A stretch of 64,000 nt of DNA from Saposhnikovia divaricata (GCA_036435485.1 CM071598.1:40438501-40502500), one strand, 5' to 3'; counted from the stretch's first letter, positions 11,517 through 22,722 are shown. Made by a program: numbers and translations. The notes: generated by a model not told the origin, from the letters alone.

Positions 11517-12674
11517 CTATCTCCTTTCCTTTCTCAGATTTGACAGATTTGTCAGTCTTAGGAGAAGGTTTGTCACTCCTAACTTTAGGAGGACTGACAG
11601 TCTTGGCTCTCCCATACTTTTTCTTGATATTTGAACTAACAACAGTATTTGAGCATGACGGCTAGATGCATTCATTAAATGCACAAAAGTTTGCATGATA
11701 TTAAAAGTGCATGGCATACAATTAGGTTGACCACACTGTGCAAGATTCTGATGCAGATTATTCATTGTATGTGTGGTAGGCATGGCATGTGCAGCAGGAA
11801 CATTCATGTTTGCTTTGCATGCATAAGAAAGATGTTCAGTAGATTTACAATGATAACATGCTTTCTTTATTCGTTCAGCCTTAACCTCTTTTATGCCTTT
11901 TTCTTTCTTTACTTGTTGTTTAACAGCCTTAGCTCCTAATCCCAGTCTAGATTCATCTCTAGGGAAATTGATTTTCACTTGTTTAATAGGAGTTATAGGT
12001 TGTTCTTTCTGGCGATCTTCCATCTCAATCTCATATCTAGCTATCAATTCAGTCTCTTCTTCTTCTATTCTAGGAACAAGATGTTTGTAGATAGGTTTGA
12101 CAGCCGATTTAAGAATTCTAGGTGTTTCCTTTTTAAGGTCACTGGAACTAGGATCAATAGGTCTCTTTCCTTCTTTCTTAGGAAGATCAGAATAATCAAG
12201 TCCTACACCTACTCCAGTTATCCTCTTAAATGTTTCATTATCTACATACACTTTACTAGCAGCTAGTTTGTAAGCTTCGCATTTAGTTTCTAACTCAGCT
12301 AGACTGTTCCTAAGACATGCTTCTACTTCTTCCTTAAGGACGAGCTTGTGTTCCAGAGATGTAATAAAGTCTCTTAGGGAAGTATCTACAGTGCAAGCAG
12401 CCTCTAGCTCTTCCACTTTTGCCTCAAGCATTCTGCATTTGGCAACAAGTGTTTTCTGTTCCTTTTGAGAAGAGTCTAGGCTTTTGCACAACATATAGAT
12501 CTCTTCACTAAGAGCCCCGTTCTGTTCCTTATAATCATCAATAGACATTTCTACTTTAAGAGTCAGAACTGGTACCTCTTGTTCCTCTGATGTCTCAACC
12601 ATGAGGGCAAAGTTTGCTACATGAGTAACATCTTCCTCATCTGAATCATCCCAAGCTCTTCCTTCTGTCACCAA
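11517..12674 (-). pseudogene. Copia-B gag, C-terminal coiled-coil and second zinc knuckle
   Basis: This part is in the same frame as the upstream gag part and separated only by a TGA at 12681-12683, so it is the continuation of gag. Residues ~45-150 are a long heptad-rich coiled coil. A second CCHC-type knuckle, CYHCKSTEHLSYAC, lies near residue 270. The last ~40 residues after about 11630 look frameshifted, since the protease frame resumes in another register. Large SIRE-like gag proteins typically have this coiled-coil extension. Confidence 0.82.
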
Positions 12675-12680
12675 TAAAGC

Positions 12681-13871
12681 TCATTTTCCATGTCTTTCCT
12701 TCAACAGTGCTTCATAGTTGCTTTTGAGAGCTTCAAATGTCTCTTTTGGATAAGTCTGTTTAGGCTTTTTGCAGTCCGAGGCAAAGTGTCCAGCTTCACC
12801 ACAATTATAGCATTTGAACTTCATTTTGAAATCCAAAGGAGATTTGTAGCTGGTATTCTTGCCTTTTCCTTTGTAGCCTGACGAACTACCACCACCCTTA
12901 GCAGCCCGATAGTAAGATGAAGATTTTCTCTGTGGTCGGTTGCTCTTTCTAAATCTCATGTTGCTGAACTTCCTTGCCATGTATGCCACGACACTATCGT
13001 CCATGTTGTCCAGCTCTTCTTGGGTGTAGTAGTCATCATCACTGTCAGATGCGCACTCGTCATCATTATCAACTTGATGTGGTGCAAGTGATGATTTAGG
13101 CTTTGCTGCAACCATTGCCTTCTTAGACTCTTCCTCATCAGCAACTAATCCTGATGCACTTTCTTTTCCCTTTGAATCATTGTCCCATGCTTGATCTTGA
13201 AGTGTTTCCAGCTCATAGGTCTTTAATATTCCATAATATTCTTCCAGAGAAGTTGTATGCAAATCTCTGGTTTCTCTTATTGCGTAGACCCTATGTTCAA
13301 TGCTCTTTGGCTGGTTCCTCAGATATCTCGTGTTGGTCTCAACCATGGGGAGAGTTACACCTCTCAGATTCAAATCCAATACTAACTGACTGAATCGTAG
13401 ATAGACGTCTGTTATGCCTTCTCCTTTTCGTATTCTAAAGGTGTCATACTCCATCTTGAGTATGAGTGTCTTGTTGCTTCTAACCTCTGCAGATCCTTCC
13501 ATGACAACTTCTATCTTGTCCCAAATCTTCTTCGCTGTAGTCAGACCTTTGACTATGTTGAACATTTCATGATCAAGAGATTCCATCAAGGTTTGTCGTA
13601 TGGCAGTATCATAAGCTATTTGTTCCTTGTCAGCATCCGAAAACTCCGAGGCCATTTTAGGCTCAGACCGAGGTGCTATAACCACCCCTTCTTCCGTATG
13701 CGCAGGAATAACCACCATTGGAACAAATTTACCCTTGTCAAGGACTTCCAGATATTCAGGGTTAACAGTCTCTAGATATAGTCTCATTCTGAAAACCCAT
13801 TCTTCATAGTGATCTTTGTTGAACATTGGGATCTTGAATGCATTTTTAGGAGCCATCTCAATTCTGGTCAC
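12681..13871 (-). pseudogene. Copia-B gag, capsid and first zinc knuckle
   Basis: 396 codons from the ATG at 13871. Residues ~8-230 match the plant copia gag capsid type (DUF4219/UBN2), with YEEWVFRMRLYLE near the start and KIWDKIEVVMEGS in the middle. A basic region leads to the zinc knuckle CYNCGEAGHFASDC at ~354-367. The frame ends at TGA 12681-12683 and continues in register in the next part, so the stop is a mutation inside gag. The capsid and nucleocapsid parts themselves look intact. Confidence 0.9.
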
Positions 13872-14593
13872 TAAAAGTTTCTAAGTACCCAAGACTAGGC
13901 TATGTAGAATATTTATGTAGAACTTTTGCCTAAGTCGAAATTTCTCTAAGTAGAAATTTTGCTCAAGTCGAAATCACCAAGTAGAAATTGTCCAAGTCGA
14001 AATTCTATGTAGAAATTCTCAAGTAGAAATTCTATGTAGAAATTCTCAAGTAGAAATTCTATGTAGAAATTCTCAAGTAGAAATTCTATGTAGAACTTTT
14101 GTCCTTAGAATAATTTTTCTGCAGATTACTTTAATATTGAATAAACAATATTATCTCTTTAACACCTTTTGACTTTGAATGCTTTACTCACCTAACCCAC
14201 CTAACCCACGTGCTAGGTAATGAATATGTTTTGTTTCACTTTCGGCCGTGAATAATGCAAATCACAAAGTCCAAAAACACCTTTTTATTCTTTTACTATT
14301 GTTTGAAAAGGAGATCAAAAAGTTGTTGGGTTGTCTTCTTTGATAAGAACAGATGATGAACACTCAAGAACACCAAATATGAAAGTACCCAGATTAATTC
14401 ACAAAAATTAATTAAAATACATCCAAGCTAAATAATCACACTTGGAGCATTTAAATAATTTTTTTCAGATGAGTTTTCAATACAAACGATTTAAGGCACA
14501 CTTTTCAAGAAAATGAAAAGTAGATCTAGAAAATGAAAACTCACGATTCTTCTACTCAACACAAGGATCTATGTTTTGTATGTTAAACATATA
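13872..14593 (-). other. Copia-B leader (5' untranslated region)
   Basis: Non-coding sequence between the PBS and the gag ATG, AT-rich. It contains repeated AAGTAGAAATT/AAGTCGAAATT words near 13925-14101. Confidence 0.75.
13994..14101. repeat. Four tandem 27-bp repeats in the Copia-B leader
   Basis: Units start at 13994, 14021, 14048 and 14075. Each is built from AAGTAGAAATTCTATGTAGA plus AATTCTC with few changes (first unit AAGTCGAA, last ending AACTTTTG). Each unit holds the palindrome TAGAAATTCTA. Confidence 0.9.
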
Positions 14594-14605
14594 GCTCTGA
14601 TACCA
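14594..14605 (-). other. Primer-binding site of Copia-B (initiator tRNA-Met)
   Basis: On the minus strand TGGTATCAGAGC, two bases from the LTR edge, is the standard plant copia primer site. Confidence 0.93.
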
Positions 14606-14607
14606 AT

Positions 14608-15661
14608 TGTTAGGTCCAAATGTGTTGTAGAGGGGGGGTGAATACAACTTTTCGAATATGAGAAGCAATAAATACGATGCAATAAATGAACACACAGATT
14701 CAAGAAATATATGTCTTATATATAACTTGAAATGGTTGCTACAACATTCATTACAAAGTATAACAGAAGTTCAGAGAGAAGTGAGTGATACTAAGCTCTG
14801 TGAATGCACTCTCTCTTTTTCTCTTGTGTTTTTCTTAAGAATTGCTCACTAACTAAAACATTACACAAGAACTTCTATTTATACTACATGTAATCTATGT
14901 CCTGTAGTCGTCAAAGACTAAGATGTACGTGGCCCAATGATGTCCACATAAATCTTGCCTTATCTTGAAAGCTTGGAAATCTGCCAATCAGAAGATGCCA
15001 TGTGTCATGTTGAAGCTGCACTCTAAGTAGAACTTCTACTTGAGAATTTCTACTTAGCCATCTCGAAGTTCTTAGTAGAACTTCTACTTAGAAACTTCTA
15101 CTTGGCCATCTAGAATATTTAGTACTTAGAAAATATTCTGGTCTTCAACTTGAAACTTCAATGCACATCTTGAACTTGTGATATCTTCATGTCTTCTTTG
15201 TTCTTCACTAAGTTCTTGAATATGGATCTTTATTACTGACATAAACTTGCTATCAATGTCCTGACACTTGATGCAACGGTCTGGTTCATAAGTGACTAGT
15301 CTTGATAGGGTTTTGCTTCTTGAATAAATTACCATATCCAATTAGAAATGTGGCTTTCCAATATTTGCTTTCCTTCTTGTTCACTTGAAATCAATTGGTC
15401 TTATTGATACTGATAGTTATGATCTTGATCTTTGGCTTTTCAAATCACTGAGGCATGAACAACTTTGACTTGAACTTCTTTCAATGATTTCTTCTTCGAT
15501 TGATCATAGTTAACATGTTGAATTGTATCAATTACCTTGTCTTCATTTAGTGTTGATTTCTTGTGACTTCTTGTTCTTGATTGTCTTCTGGTTAAGTATC
15601 TTTTCCTTTAGTTTGAGTTACATTAGTTATAGTGTTACAAGTTTACACACTCTGCCTTTCA
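14608..15661 (-). repeat. Copia-B right LTR (5' LTR in element orientation)
   Basis: 1054 bp with TG...CA ends, the same length as 1013-2066. It is followed by the TSD GTTTC at 15662-15666. Confidence 0.95.
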
Positions 15662-15666
15662 GTTTC
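15662..15666. repeat. Target-site duplication of Copia-B, right copy (GTTTC)
   Basis: Identical to 1008-1012. Copia-A sequence resumes here. Confidence 0.95.
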
Positions 15667-16353
15667 TTAGGAAAACCTCCTGGTAAGAACACATCTGGTT
15701 TAGGTTCTCACAAAGATGTCAGAATAAGCAATAGTCCTAGAAATCCTTCATCACTTATTTCTCCTGGAGCTGGTGTGATTCAAGAAAATTTAGACAAACT
15801 GGAGTCAGTTCAGCTGGTTCGTCAAAAGAGTTTGGATAAATACTTTTTACTGTACTTCATGGAGGATGGAACAGTGTATAGGGTTGAAGATGACATTAAG
15901 CTGAAGCTGTGTGAAGAACTTCAATATGTTATGTACCTATTCAGAGTTACAAATCGAAGAACAACACTTATTGTTGATTCTATAAGAGAATATATGAGGA
16001 AAGCCAAAGTACTTACTGGTTCAAAGTCTACAGAAGAGTATGTTCTTAAGTACAGAGACTATCATGGAAATCTTGTTGAAATGAAGAGGAATAGTGCTCG
16101 ACTGAAGACTGACTTGGGTACAACTGTGTTGGATTTCAATTCTGAATCAGAGAAAGTATATTTTATCAGGCTTCGAAATGAAATGAGGAAAAACAAAATT
16201 TATTCTCTGAGAGCTGCCATTTATCAAACTGGAGAAGATGATCCTAAATTGAAGGAGATCAAGGAGATAATGCAGAGAGAGCTTGAGAATGCAGAAAGAA
16301 GACTGCTTATAGACTACCTTAGAACAACACCAGATATTGAGGAGGTTAGGTAG
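15667..16353 (+). pseudogene. Copia-A post-pol ORF, 3' portion
   Basis: About 229 codons in register with the 1-1012 portion, ending at the TAG 16351-16353. Upstream codons back to 15523 are LTR sequence and do not belong. The segment starts Gly/Ser/Pro-rich, then is a compact Lys/Arg/Glu-rich domain (KYFLLYFMEDGTVYRVEDD near its centre) with helical repeats towards the end. No known enzyme motif is visible. The stop is ~150 bp before the PPT, the usual place for the last ORF of such elements. Confidence 0.7.
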
Positions 16354-16497
16354 AAAAAGTTTGTAAGTAATTCTTATTTTCTGTAAATTTTGTTAAGCCA
16401 AGATTAAACTCTGCTTATTTGAATAAACACTGTGTTTGTATAAAATTGTTTTGACATCATCAATTACTGTTAACTTGTGCATTTTTACTAATGAACA

Positions 16498-16510
16498 AGT
16501 TGGGGGAGAT
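16498..16510 (+). other. Polypurine tract of Copia-A
   Basis: AGTTGGGGGAGAT directly precedes the TG of the LTR. It closely resembles Copia-B's tract. Confidence 0.85.
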
Positions 16511-17059
16511 TGTTAAATATAATTAATATGGATAATATCAGTGTTTAAGTTTTACAGGGAAAAACAGAGTTTAACTTGAAACTGGAAGCAGTCAGAGTTT
16601 AGTTAAACTCTGACAGTTGGAAACTCGACAGAGTTTGCTATACGCTGACAAGAGGAAGCAGCTAAACTCTGTTGAACAGAAGCGTTTGCTGGTCAGTAAC
16701 AGAATTATTGTAGATAATTATGGAAGTGATATCTTTGAAGATTGGATAGCTGTCAAAGGAAGTCGTGCTGACTAGAAAGACGTGTAGCAATAATAATTGA
16801 TAATATTTGTATAGCTGATTTATAGGAGAATCAATTATCGATTGTATGTAGCTGTATATCTTTATAAATACAGTTAGGTTAACCATAGAAGGGTATCGAT
16901 CGTGTAACACAATATCTTTTCATTGTAACCTAAGCAGCTCTCTGTGATATTTTATATCACTGTGAGAGGAGTTAATTATAAACAGTTTTTAAAGTCTTTT
17001 AAGAACTTATTGTTATTCTCTCATACTTAGTTGATTATAATTGTGTATTCGGCCTAACA
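16511..17059 (+). repeat. Copia-A 3' LTR
   Basis: It begins TGTTAAATAT next to the PPT and ends GGCCTAACA, giving inverted TGTTA/TAACA ends. Beyond it, at 17060, RPA-like coding sequence of the Helitron starts abruptly. The matching 5' LTR is outside the window, so the TSD (expected CTTAC, 17060-17064) cannot be checked. Confidence 0.85.
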
Positions 17060-18046
17060 CTTACTCATGAATGTTTGCAATTTGGTGCTTGTACAAATTG
17101 CTATAATTGGTTTCTCAAGTTGTCTCCCATACATTTCCTCTACATATACGGCAAGATCTCCCCAGACAGTAACTTTGTGCTGATTACTAAAATCATTTTT
17201 AAAGAAAATACTACAATCAGTTTTAAAAACATGAGTGTTGTTTACAGGAATATATGTTGTAGTACATGAGCTAGGTGCTACAAAATATAGTATTTGTAGC
17301 AGATTACAAACCTTGAATAACAGATTCTAAACCTCACAATGTCTTTTTCCCCAAATTTTGTGTCAATCTTTTTGGAAGGTTCATAATCCTCAAGAACTCC
17401 AATGACATCTGGTTTTTACATTAAAAACATAACATTGTTTGTTTGAATGATAAATAAACGTACTGGCTTAAAAACGTGTACAATATATTAAGTTGGAGAA
17501 GTAATGTACCAATAGCAAATTCTGGATTTTCACGTGGCTGATATTTATTGGCCTCGGCTTGTAGATCTCCCAAATCCAAGAATTAAAATTTATAGAGAGG
17601 AATCATGCCATCATCTGTAACCTCTTTCACAATAGTATCTTTAGTAAACCTAATGCAGACCTTTGTTTGAACCGGATTTAAAGTCCCAACAGCATCTTTC
17701 ACCGAAAATTGTTCAATAACGTATACACCTCCTTCCACTATGGTAGTTGTCAATGCATTCCAAATGTTGTGATAGGCAAATGCATGAACATGATTATTCT
17801 ACAAAAAGATTGTTACGAAATGTTATAAAATCTATCAAATACAGGAAAATTAAAGTTTTAAATTTTAAAAAAAAAAGGGATTAGTCATAAGTTTACATCA
17901 TCATCCAAGAGAATAAGATTGAATCCTTTCAATGATCCAGTTTCTGCAGTAACGCTCGCCCACGTCCTGGTAACTCTAACTTTGATTTTCCAGTTTGTAG
18001 TAGACTGGTCTAGGTTCTCAAGACGATCAAACACAGCAAACTCCAT
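17060..18046 (-). pseudogene. Helitron-borne RPA1-like OB-fold protein, truncated
   Basis: Inferred exons are 17897-18046 (150 bp, ATG at 18046), 17510-17798, 17312-17408 and 17060-17277, with GT/AG borders. The first encodes MEFAVFDRLENLDQSTTNWK-type N-terminal RPA OB-fold sequence with TWASVTAETGSLKGFNLILLD. The second holds FSVKDAVGT and KVCIRFTKDT, and the last VTVWGDLAVYVEEMY. These match the DUF223/RPA-like family carried by plant Helitrons, which may supply single-strand DNA binding. Exon 2 has an in-frame TAA (near 17583), the exon 3-4 phase does not join cleanly, and the gene is cut by Copia-A at 17060. It is a pseudogene. Confidence 0.78.
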
Positions 18047-18733
18047 TGAAAATAAGCCTATAAAAACGATGCAAGAACACCAGCACTATAGTTAAAACAT
18101 TTATATTATGACAAAAAATAGTATATGAACATGATAAATTTATGGAATGAGAAGTTGAGGCTTTCTTACTCTAGATGTAATGTTGAAGAGAGTGAAATGA
18201 AGTGGACTTTGTATTGTAAACAACTGTGAAAAATTGTTTTTATAGCTGTTTAGACCGCCACATTTAAACACCGACATAAAATAATTATGATAATGTTGGT
18301 TTGATTTTGATATTGATTGTAACTACTAATTGATTTGTGATTGATTCTACGAGAGTTTTGATAATGATGGACTTATTCCCATGGTGATTGCTTAAGAGTT
18401 TTGATAATGATGGAATTATTTTCTATGATTCTGTAAATCATAACCATATATAGTTATTGTTAGTTATTTATGTAATCTTGGTTATCAAATTTGAGAAGTA
18501 TCAATTATTTCAGTAAGTGAAAAAACAATCATATATTTGTCAATTACTATTACTAATTACTAATAAAGGTAATAGATCTTTGATGATTCCTACTATGATT
18601 ACTAATAAAATTAATTGATCTTTGAGTCATACAATAAAGATAATTGATCCTTGAGTCATACAATAAAGATAATTGATCTTTGAGTCATACAATAAAGATA
18701 ATTGATCTTTGAGTCATAAAACTAAACAATGCA
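18047..18733 (-). other. Helitron-A spacer between RepHel and RPA-like gene
   Basis: AT-rich, with no gene seen. The part next to 18046 is presumably the RPA-like promoter, and the part next to 18734 holds four 29-bp repeats. Confidence 0.6.
18604..18719. repeat. Four tandem 29-bp repeats just after the RepHel stop
   Basis: Units at 18604, 18633, 18662 and 18691 share the core AATTGATCTTTGAGTCATA with one or a few changes each. Confidence 0.88.
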
Positions 18734-20365
18734 TCAATCATCTACACTTGGAAGATTGTAAAAAACTTCCTCAAATACAACATTTGACGTAATATTTGTG
18801 GTAATACCAGAATCACTGTAAATCAGAATGTGAAGACCTTCGGGCCTTGTAACTCGCGAGATGGCAACATATATGTGACCATGAGAAAATGCAGCTCTAG
18901 GAAGATATAAACCTACCGTATCAAGACTCTGTCATTGGCTATTGTTAATCGACATTGCATAACAAATTTGGATTGGGAATTGAATTCTTTTTAATTCAAA
19001 TGGCCAGATAGTATCAGTTGGCACCATCTCGATTCTTGGAATTAAATGTTTAGTTCCGACATGTGACCCGCAAAGAATTTCACATTCAATACTGTTTTTC
19101 TTACATGCAGTAACAATCATCCTCATCCATTGCATAATCCCATTATTTGGTTCAAGTTCCTCATAAGCATAACGACGACTCCAACTTTGACCTTTAACTC
19201 ATGCTTGGGAATGCACGACATATTTATTGAGTTGAGGTATTCTACTGGAAATGCAGTACTGAAATCATTATCTTCATCACCATCATCATCAATGGAATCC
19301 TGACTAAGAAATGTGTGTAGAGTTCCAGGGATCTTGTCAAGTATTTGGTTGTTAATGTCATCGACCACAATATTTGTTGGTGTCAGTATAGCTCTTGATC
19401 TCAGGTAAGAATGTGAAGACATGTGGGAAAGAAAATCTGGATAAGTGATCTCAAAAATAGTCCTGATAGGATCTTCAGAGGAATGTACAACATACTGGTC
19501 TGGTATCTTTATCATCATGTCACCAATGTTTGAAGAAGTACGAATGTACTCCACCTTGCCATCTCCAACAGAAAGCTGCCATTTACTAAAATCAGCAATG
19601 ATCTTATTCTGTGCTTCTGTATTACCTGAATGTAGCCGCATATTCTGTTTCAGTAAAAATACTTGACAAAAGTCCCATAGCTTAGACCTATTCAGAGCAG
19701 CAGATACGATTTCAGCCCTTGTTGCCTTTGGAATGACAGGCAAAATTTGTCTAAAATTTCCACCAAAAACAACTGTTATACCACCAAATGGCTTCTTTGA
19801 TCTTTTTTTGTCAACAGCACACATTATATCCCTCAAAGATCGATCTACACATTCAAAAGCATGACGGTGTTGCATAGGAGCTTCATCCCGGATAATAAGA
19901 TTAGTTTGTTGAATTAGTTCTGAAATATCAGTTCCATGTCTAATCCCTGCGGTACAATATTGGTCAAGTTTCAGAGGAATATGAAAGCGCGAATGAGTAG
20001 TTCTTCCACCAGGCAACAAAACAGCTGCTATACCACATGAGGCAACGGGAAGTACAATTTTACCCTCTGATCATAGACGACAACATAATGTTTGCCACAA
20101 AAAAGTCTTCCCACATCCTCCACTACCGTAAACAAAAAAATACACCGCCTTCCTCCTCATTTATATTATGTATAATACGATCATACACAATTTTTTGTTC
20201 AGCATTGAGGAGTCGATGGTTTTTCTCATGTTGAGTTTTCTGCTCTTCTCTATCATATCCAGTTTCTTCAATGATGAGACGGTTAACATTGTTTCTGAAA
20301 TAAGCTTCTCCAGGAAATGGCATGGTAGAATAGTCTCTTAAACTCTTTCCAATATCATTTAACAA
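18734..20365 (-). pseudogene. RepHel C-terminal PIF1-type helicase domain (broken)
   Basis: The helicase starts with LNAEQKIVYDRI near 20210. Walker A GSGGCGKT is intact at 20106-20129 but in a different frame, after an extra T in a T run near 20140, and a TGA follows near 20060. The 298-codon stretch 19123-20019 shows Walker B LIIRDEAPM and GGNFRQILPV, where family members usually have GGDFRQ. The C-terminal block with YLPRAAFSHGHIYVAISRVT and the stop at 18734-18736 lie in a further frame, beyond a stop at 18932. Helicase activity would unwind the donor strand during rolling-circle transposition. This copy cannot encode it in one piece. Confidence 0.88.
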
Positions 20366-20475
20366 TTTTCCTATCTCTGAAACAAAAATAAAATTACATA
20401 GATTATGTTAAATTAGTAAAAAACAGTGGTATAGTAGATAATTAGGCAATGATACAACAATTGTGTGTAATGAAG

Positions 20476-21105
20476 CTAACCTGCCAGAGCATAATTCCGT
20501 ACATCGTGCTCTGAAAGACACAAATAAGGATCATTAAGCAAATGTCGTCTCAAAAGAATAATGTCATCAGACATGCATCGCCAGTTAGCTTCCCAAAGTC
20601 TCAAGGGATCTGAAATTGGACTGTAAGCCAATATGTTCACAAACATTGAACGGATCTTAGGAGGCATGGATGTATGTGAATTTTCAGCAATCGCCTCATG
20701 CCATTGGTTATCATTTTGGAGGAGACCAAGTGCGGAACATGTATCCTTAAAAGTTTGATGTACATGACCATTAACAGTTCTCAGATCCTCAAATGATGTA
20801 GCACCTTTTTTCCTACACAAAAGCATGCGTAAATATAATAATTCACCACTCGTTGAATGAACTTCTGAAAGTCGACCAATAACATCACCTCTTTTCCTTT
20901 GTTTCCATATACCAGGTCTTGCATGCCAAGTGAATTTGCTTGGAAAATCAGAGTAAGTCCAATTCTTTGCATAAGGCAAACTTTTATTTGCATCAAACCA
21001 AGCTTCTAACTTGCTTTTTTTAGAATTTGCTTTCTCCACAACTTCATGCAATTTATCTCCACTTTTAAAGGAATCGTGTTTATCACCAGGTAAATGTATA
21101 GGCAA
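20476..21105 (-). pseudogene. RepHel central region between Rep and helicase domains
   Basis: 209 open codons, with KNWTYSDFPSKFTWHARPG and RLSEVHSTSGELLYLRMLL near residues 48 and 80 and CMSDDIILLRRHLL near the end. These blocks are typical of the linker between the HUH and PIF1 domains in plant Helitron proteins. A probable intron (20366-20475) separates it from the helicase part. The short gap at 21106-21126 to the upstream part contains a frame change or stop. Confidence 0.82.
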
Positions 21106-21126
21106 ATGATCAACTGAAGGCCACCG

Positions 21127-22453
21127 CTAATGAATGTCAAAGCCAAATATCCTCCAAGCCGCTTCAGATGCACAAACATATCTACCATCTAAATAATGTT
21201 TGACCTCATTTATAGGACGCTTTTCAGGATTCTTTGAAACTGTAGCAAAGGTACCTAGACCATTTATTTTCTTTTTGAGACACATTGTAGCAGTATCGTG
21301 TCCTTTTAAACAGTATTTGAACAGGTATTTTAGCGATCTTGAACTATTGCATATCTCCACATTTGTATGGCATTGAAAACGAACTAAAAGATCGTGGTTG
21401 TATGGGACAACAAAATGATTATCCAGGTCAACTCCCTTTTTTTTAACATACACACCAGTCCTCCTTCTCTTGTAGATAGGAAAGCCACAATCATCGAAGA
21501 ATGTAAGGGAATTATACCTTTTAAAAATTTACAAAAAATTTTGGGCATGTATTAAAAATAAAGACAAAAATGCGGTATAATACATAAAAAAGGGAAATTA
21601 TTTAAAAACTAACCTTTTAGGAAAATGTTTAATACATTTCCCTTTAACCATACATGGAGAATTGACACAATCAGTCTCGCATGGTCCATGAATCATGTAA
21701 TTGTTAACAGCATGATATCCAACTGGATCCGTGTCTGGATTTGGAATTTCTACAGAGACTAAAGCATCGATTTGTTCAAAAGTTTTAGGCCTATCATCTG
21801 GGTGTAACCATATAAGCATATGTGCATGAGGCAGGCCACGTTTTTGAAACTCAATCACATGCATTACTACACGAAGTCAACACAAAATTATAATATCTGG
21901 CTAGAATGTATTTAAAAAACAAAATAGTGGTTTTTAAATTGTATTAGTTTTCAATAAAACTTCAAGATTTCGTACCTCCTATGCAACGGCCGAAATAGTT
22001 TTTCTTTTTTACCAGATCGATAAGCTGGTCAACTTTTAATTTAAAAACTCTTGAGACGACGTCAGGGGCATCAGCAACATCAACACTAGGTAAGTATTTG
22101 AGCATTCGTTGAATTTCTGGCCATTTGGTGTTACATGTCATGGTCAAGAATAATGAAGGATGGCCTAAGGTTCGACAAATAGCCAAAGAATCCTTAAAAT
22201 ACTGGTTCATACAGCGTCTACCACCTGTGAAAGAGGCAGGAAGAATAATTGGTCTACCAACAGTAGGTGGATTGTGGTCACCCTTTTGTACTGCATCCCG
22301 AATATTATGATATAGAACAGAACGTATAGTAGTTTGATGTCCACTAATCCAATCCAATCTGTATTGCTCAATTACGGTAAATGCATCTACAACGTATTGC
22401 TGCCACAAACGTCCACCCAAATGTGGAGTCAATCCTGTAACATGTGAGGTCAA
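21127..22453 (-). pseudogene. RepHel Rep (HUH nuclease) and Helitron-like N domain
   Basis: Three open segments in order: 21962-22453 with HLGGRLWQQYVVDAFTVIEQ (Helitron_like_N, PF14214 type) and FLTMTCNTKWPEI; 21598-21864 with the two-histidine HUH motif EFQKRGLPHAHML (H13, H15); and 21127-21453 with the paired-tyrosine motif KYLFKY (Y43, Y47). The gaps at 21865-21961 and 21454-21597 look like introns. The Rep nuclease nicks and joins strands at the Helitron ends. The catalytic HUH and both tyrosines are present, so the endonuclease core looks chemically intact even though the gene is broken elsewhere. Confidence 0.88.
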
Positions 22454-22639
22454 ATTTAATCAAAATGCTATTTACACATTAGGAAGCAGAATTACAAAAA
22501 ATGGAATTTAGAACTAATGGAAACACCTTCTGTTGGACGTATCATCTATTATATATATAATAGGCCAACACAAGAAGAAAATGTGAGATTTTTTAATGCA
22601 CATGAAAATACCAATTTGCCCTCATGTTTAATATTTATT

Positions 22640-22722
22640 AAAAAATGTGTTGTTCATGATAATCGAACTTGAGTCTACCAAATAAGTTAGGCATGCTCTT
22701 ACCACTACGCTACAATGTCACA
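22640..22722 (-). ncRNA. tRNA-like / SINE-like unit inside Helitron-B (copy 1)
   Basis: On the minus strand TAGCGTAGTGG (A box, 22702-22712) is followed ~35 nt later by GTTCGAT (B box, 22662-22668), then ACACATTTTTT, a possible Pol III terminator. The stretch between reads like a tRNA D-to-T-arm segment. A diverged copy lies at 22830-22912. I see no intact cloverleaf, so this is a tRNA-derived relic and not a tRNA gene. Confidence 0.5.

Larger units (their letters stand above)
1013..15661 (-). mobile_element. Copia-B, complete 14.6-kb Ty1/copia element (SIRE/Maximus-like)
   Basis: Two 1054-bp LTRs (1013-2066 and 14608-15661) flank gag, protease, integrase, RT and RNase H in copia order on the minus strand. 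The primer-binding site (14594-14605) matches initiator tRNA-Met and the polypurine tract adjoins 2066. A very long ORF lies between pol and the 3' LTR, as in SIRE-like elements. By eye the LTRs differ at only four positions (near 1279, 1314, 1386 and 1475), so insertion is recent. Even so the coding region carries at least three in-frame stops and three frameshifts, which makes this copy non-autonomous. It lies inside Copia-A's post-pol ORF. Confidence 0.93.
1..17059 (+). mobile_element. Copia-A, Ty1/copia-type LTR retrotransposon (3' part), interrupted by Copia-B
   Basis: Only the 3' portion is in the window: the end of a long post-pol ORF (1-1012 and 15667-16353), a polypurine tract just before 16511, and a 549-bp 3' LTR. 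The LTR has TGTTA...TAACA ends. The element is interrupted at 1012/1013 by Copia-B. It was itself inserted into an RPA-like gene of a Helitron, whose coding sequence stops abruptly at the LTR edge (17060). Its own 5' LTR, gag and pol lie outside the window, so family placement rests on layout: a post-pol ORF followed directly by PPT and LTR, as in large SIRE/Maximus-like copia elements. Confidence 0.8.

Noticed and set aside
15523..15661. Upstream extension of the 15667-16353 coding region
   Set aside because: The first 46 codons are LTR sequence of Copia-B. The real ORF joins the 1-1012 part, not this extension.
18604..18719. CRISPR-like array of 29-bp repeats
   Set aside because: Units are head-to-tail without spacers, and the context is a plant Helitron.
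22640..22722. A functional tRNA gene
   Set aside because: A and B boxes are present, but no acceptor stem or full cloverleaf could be drawn, so I call it a tRNA-derived relic.
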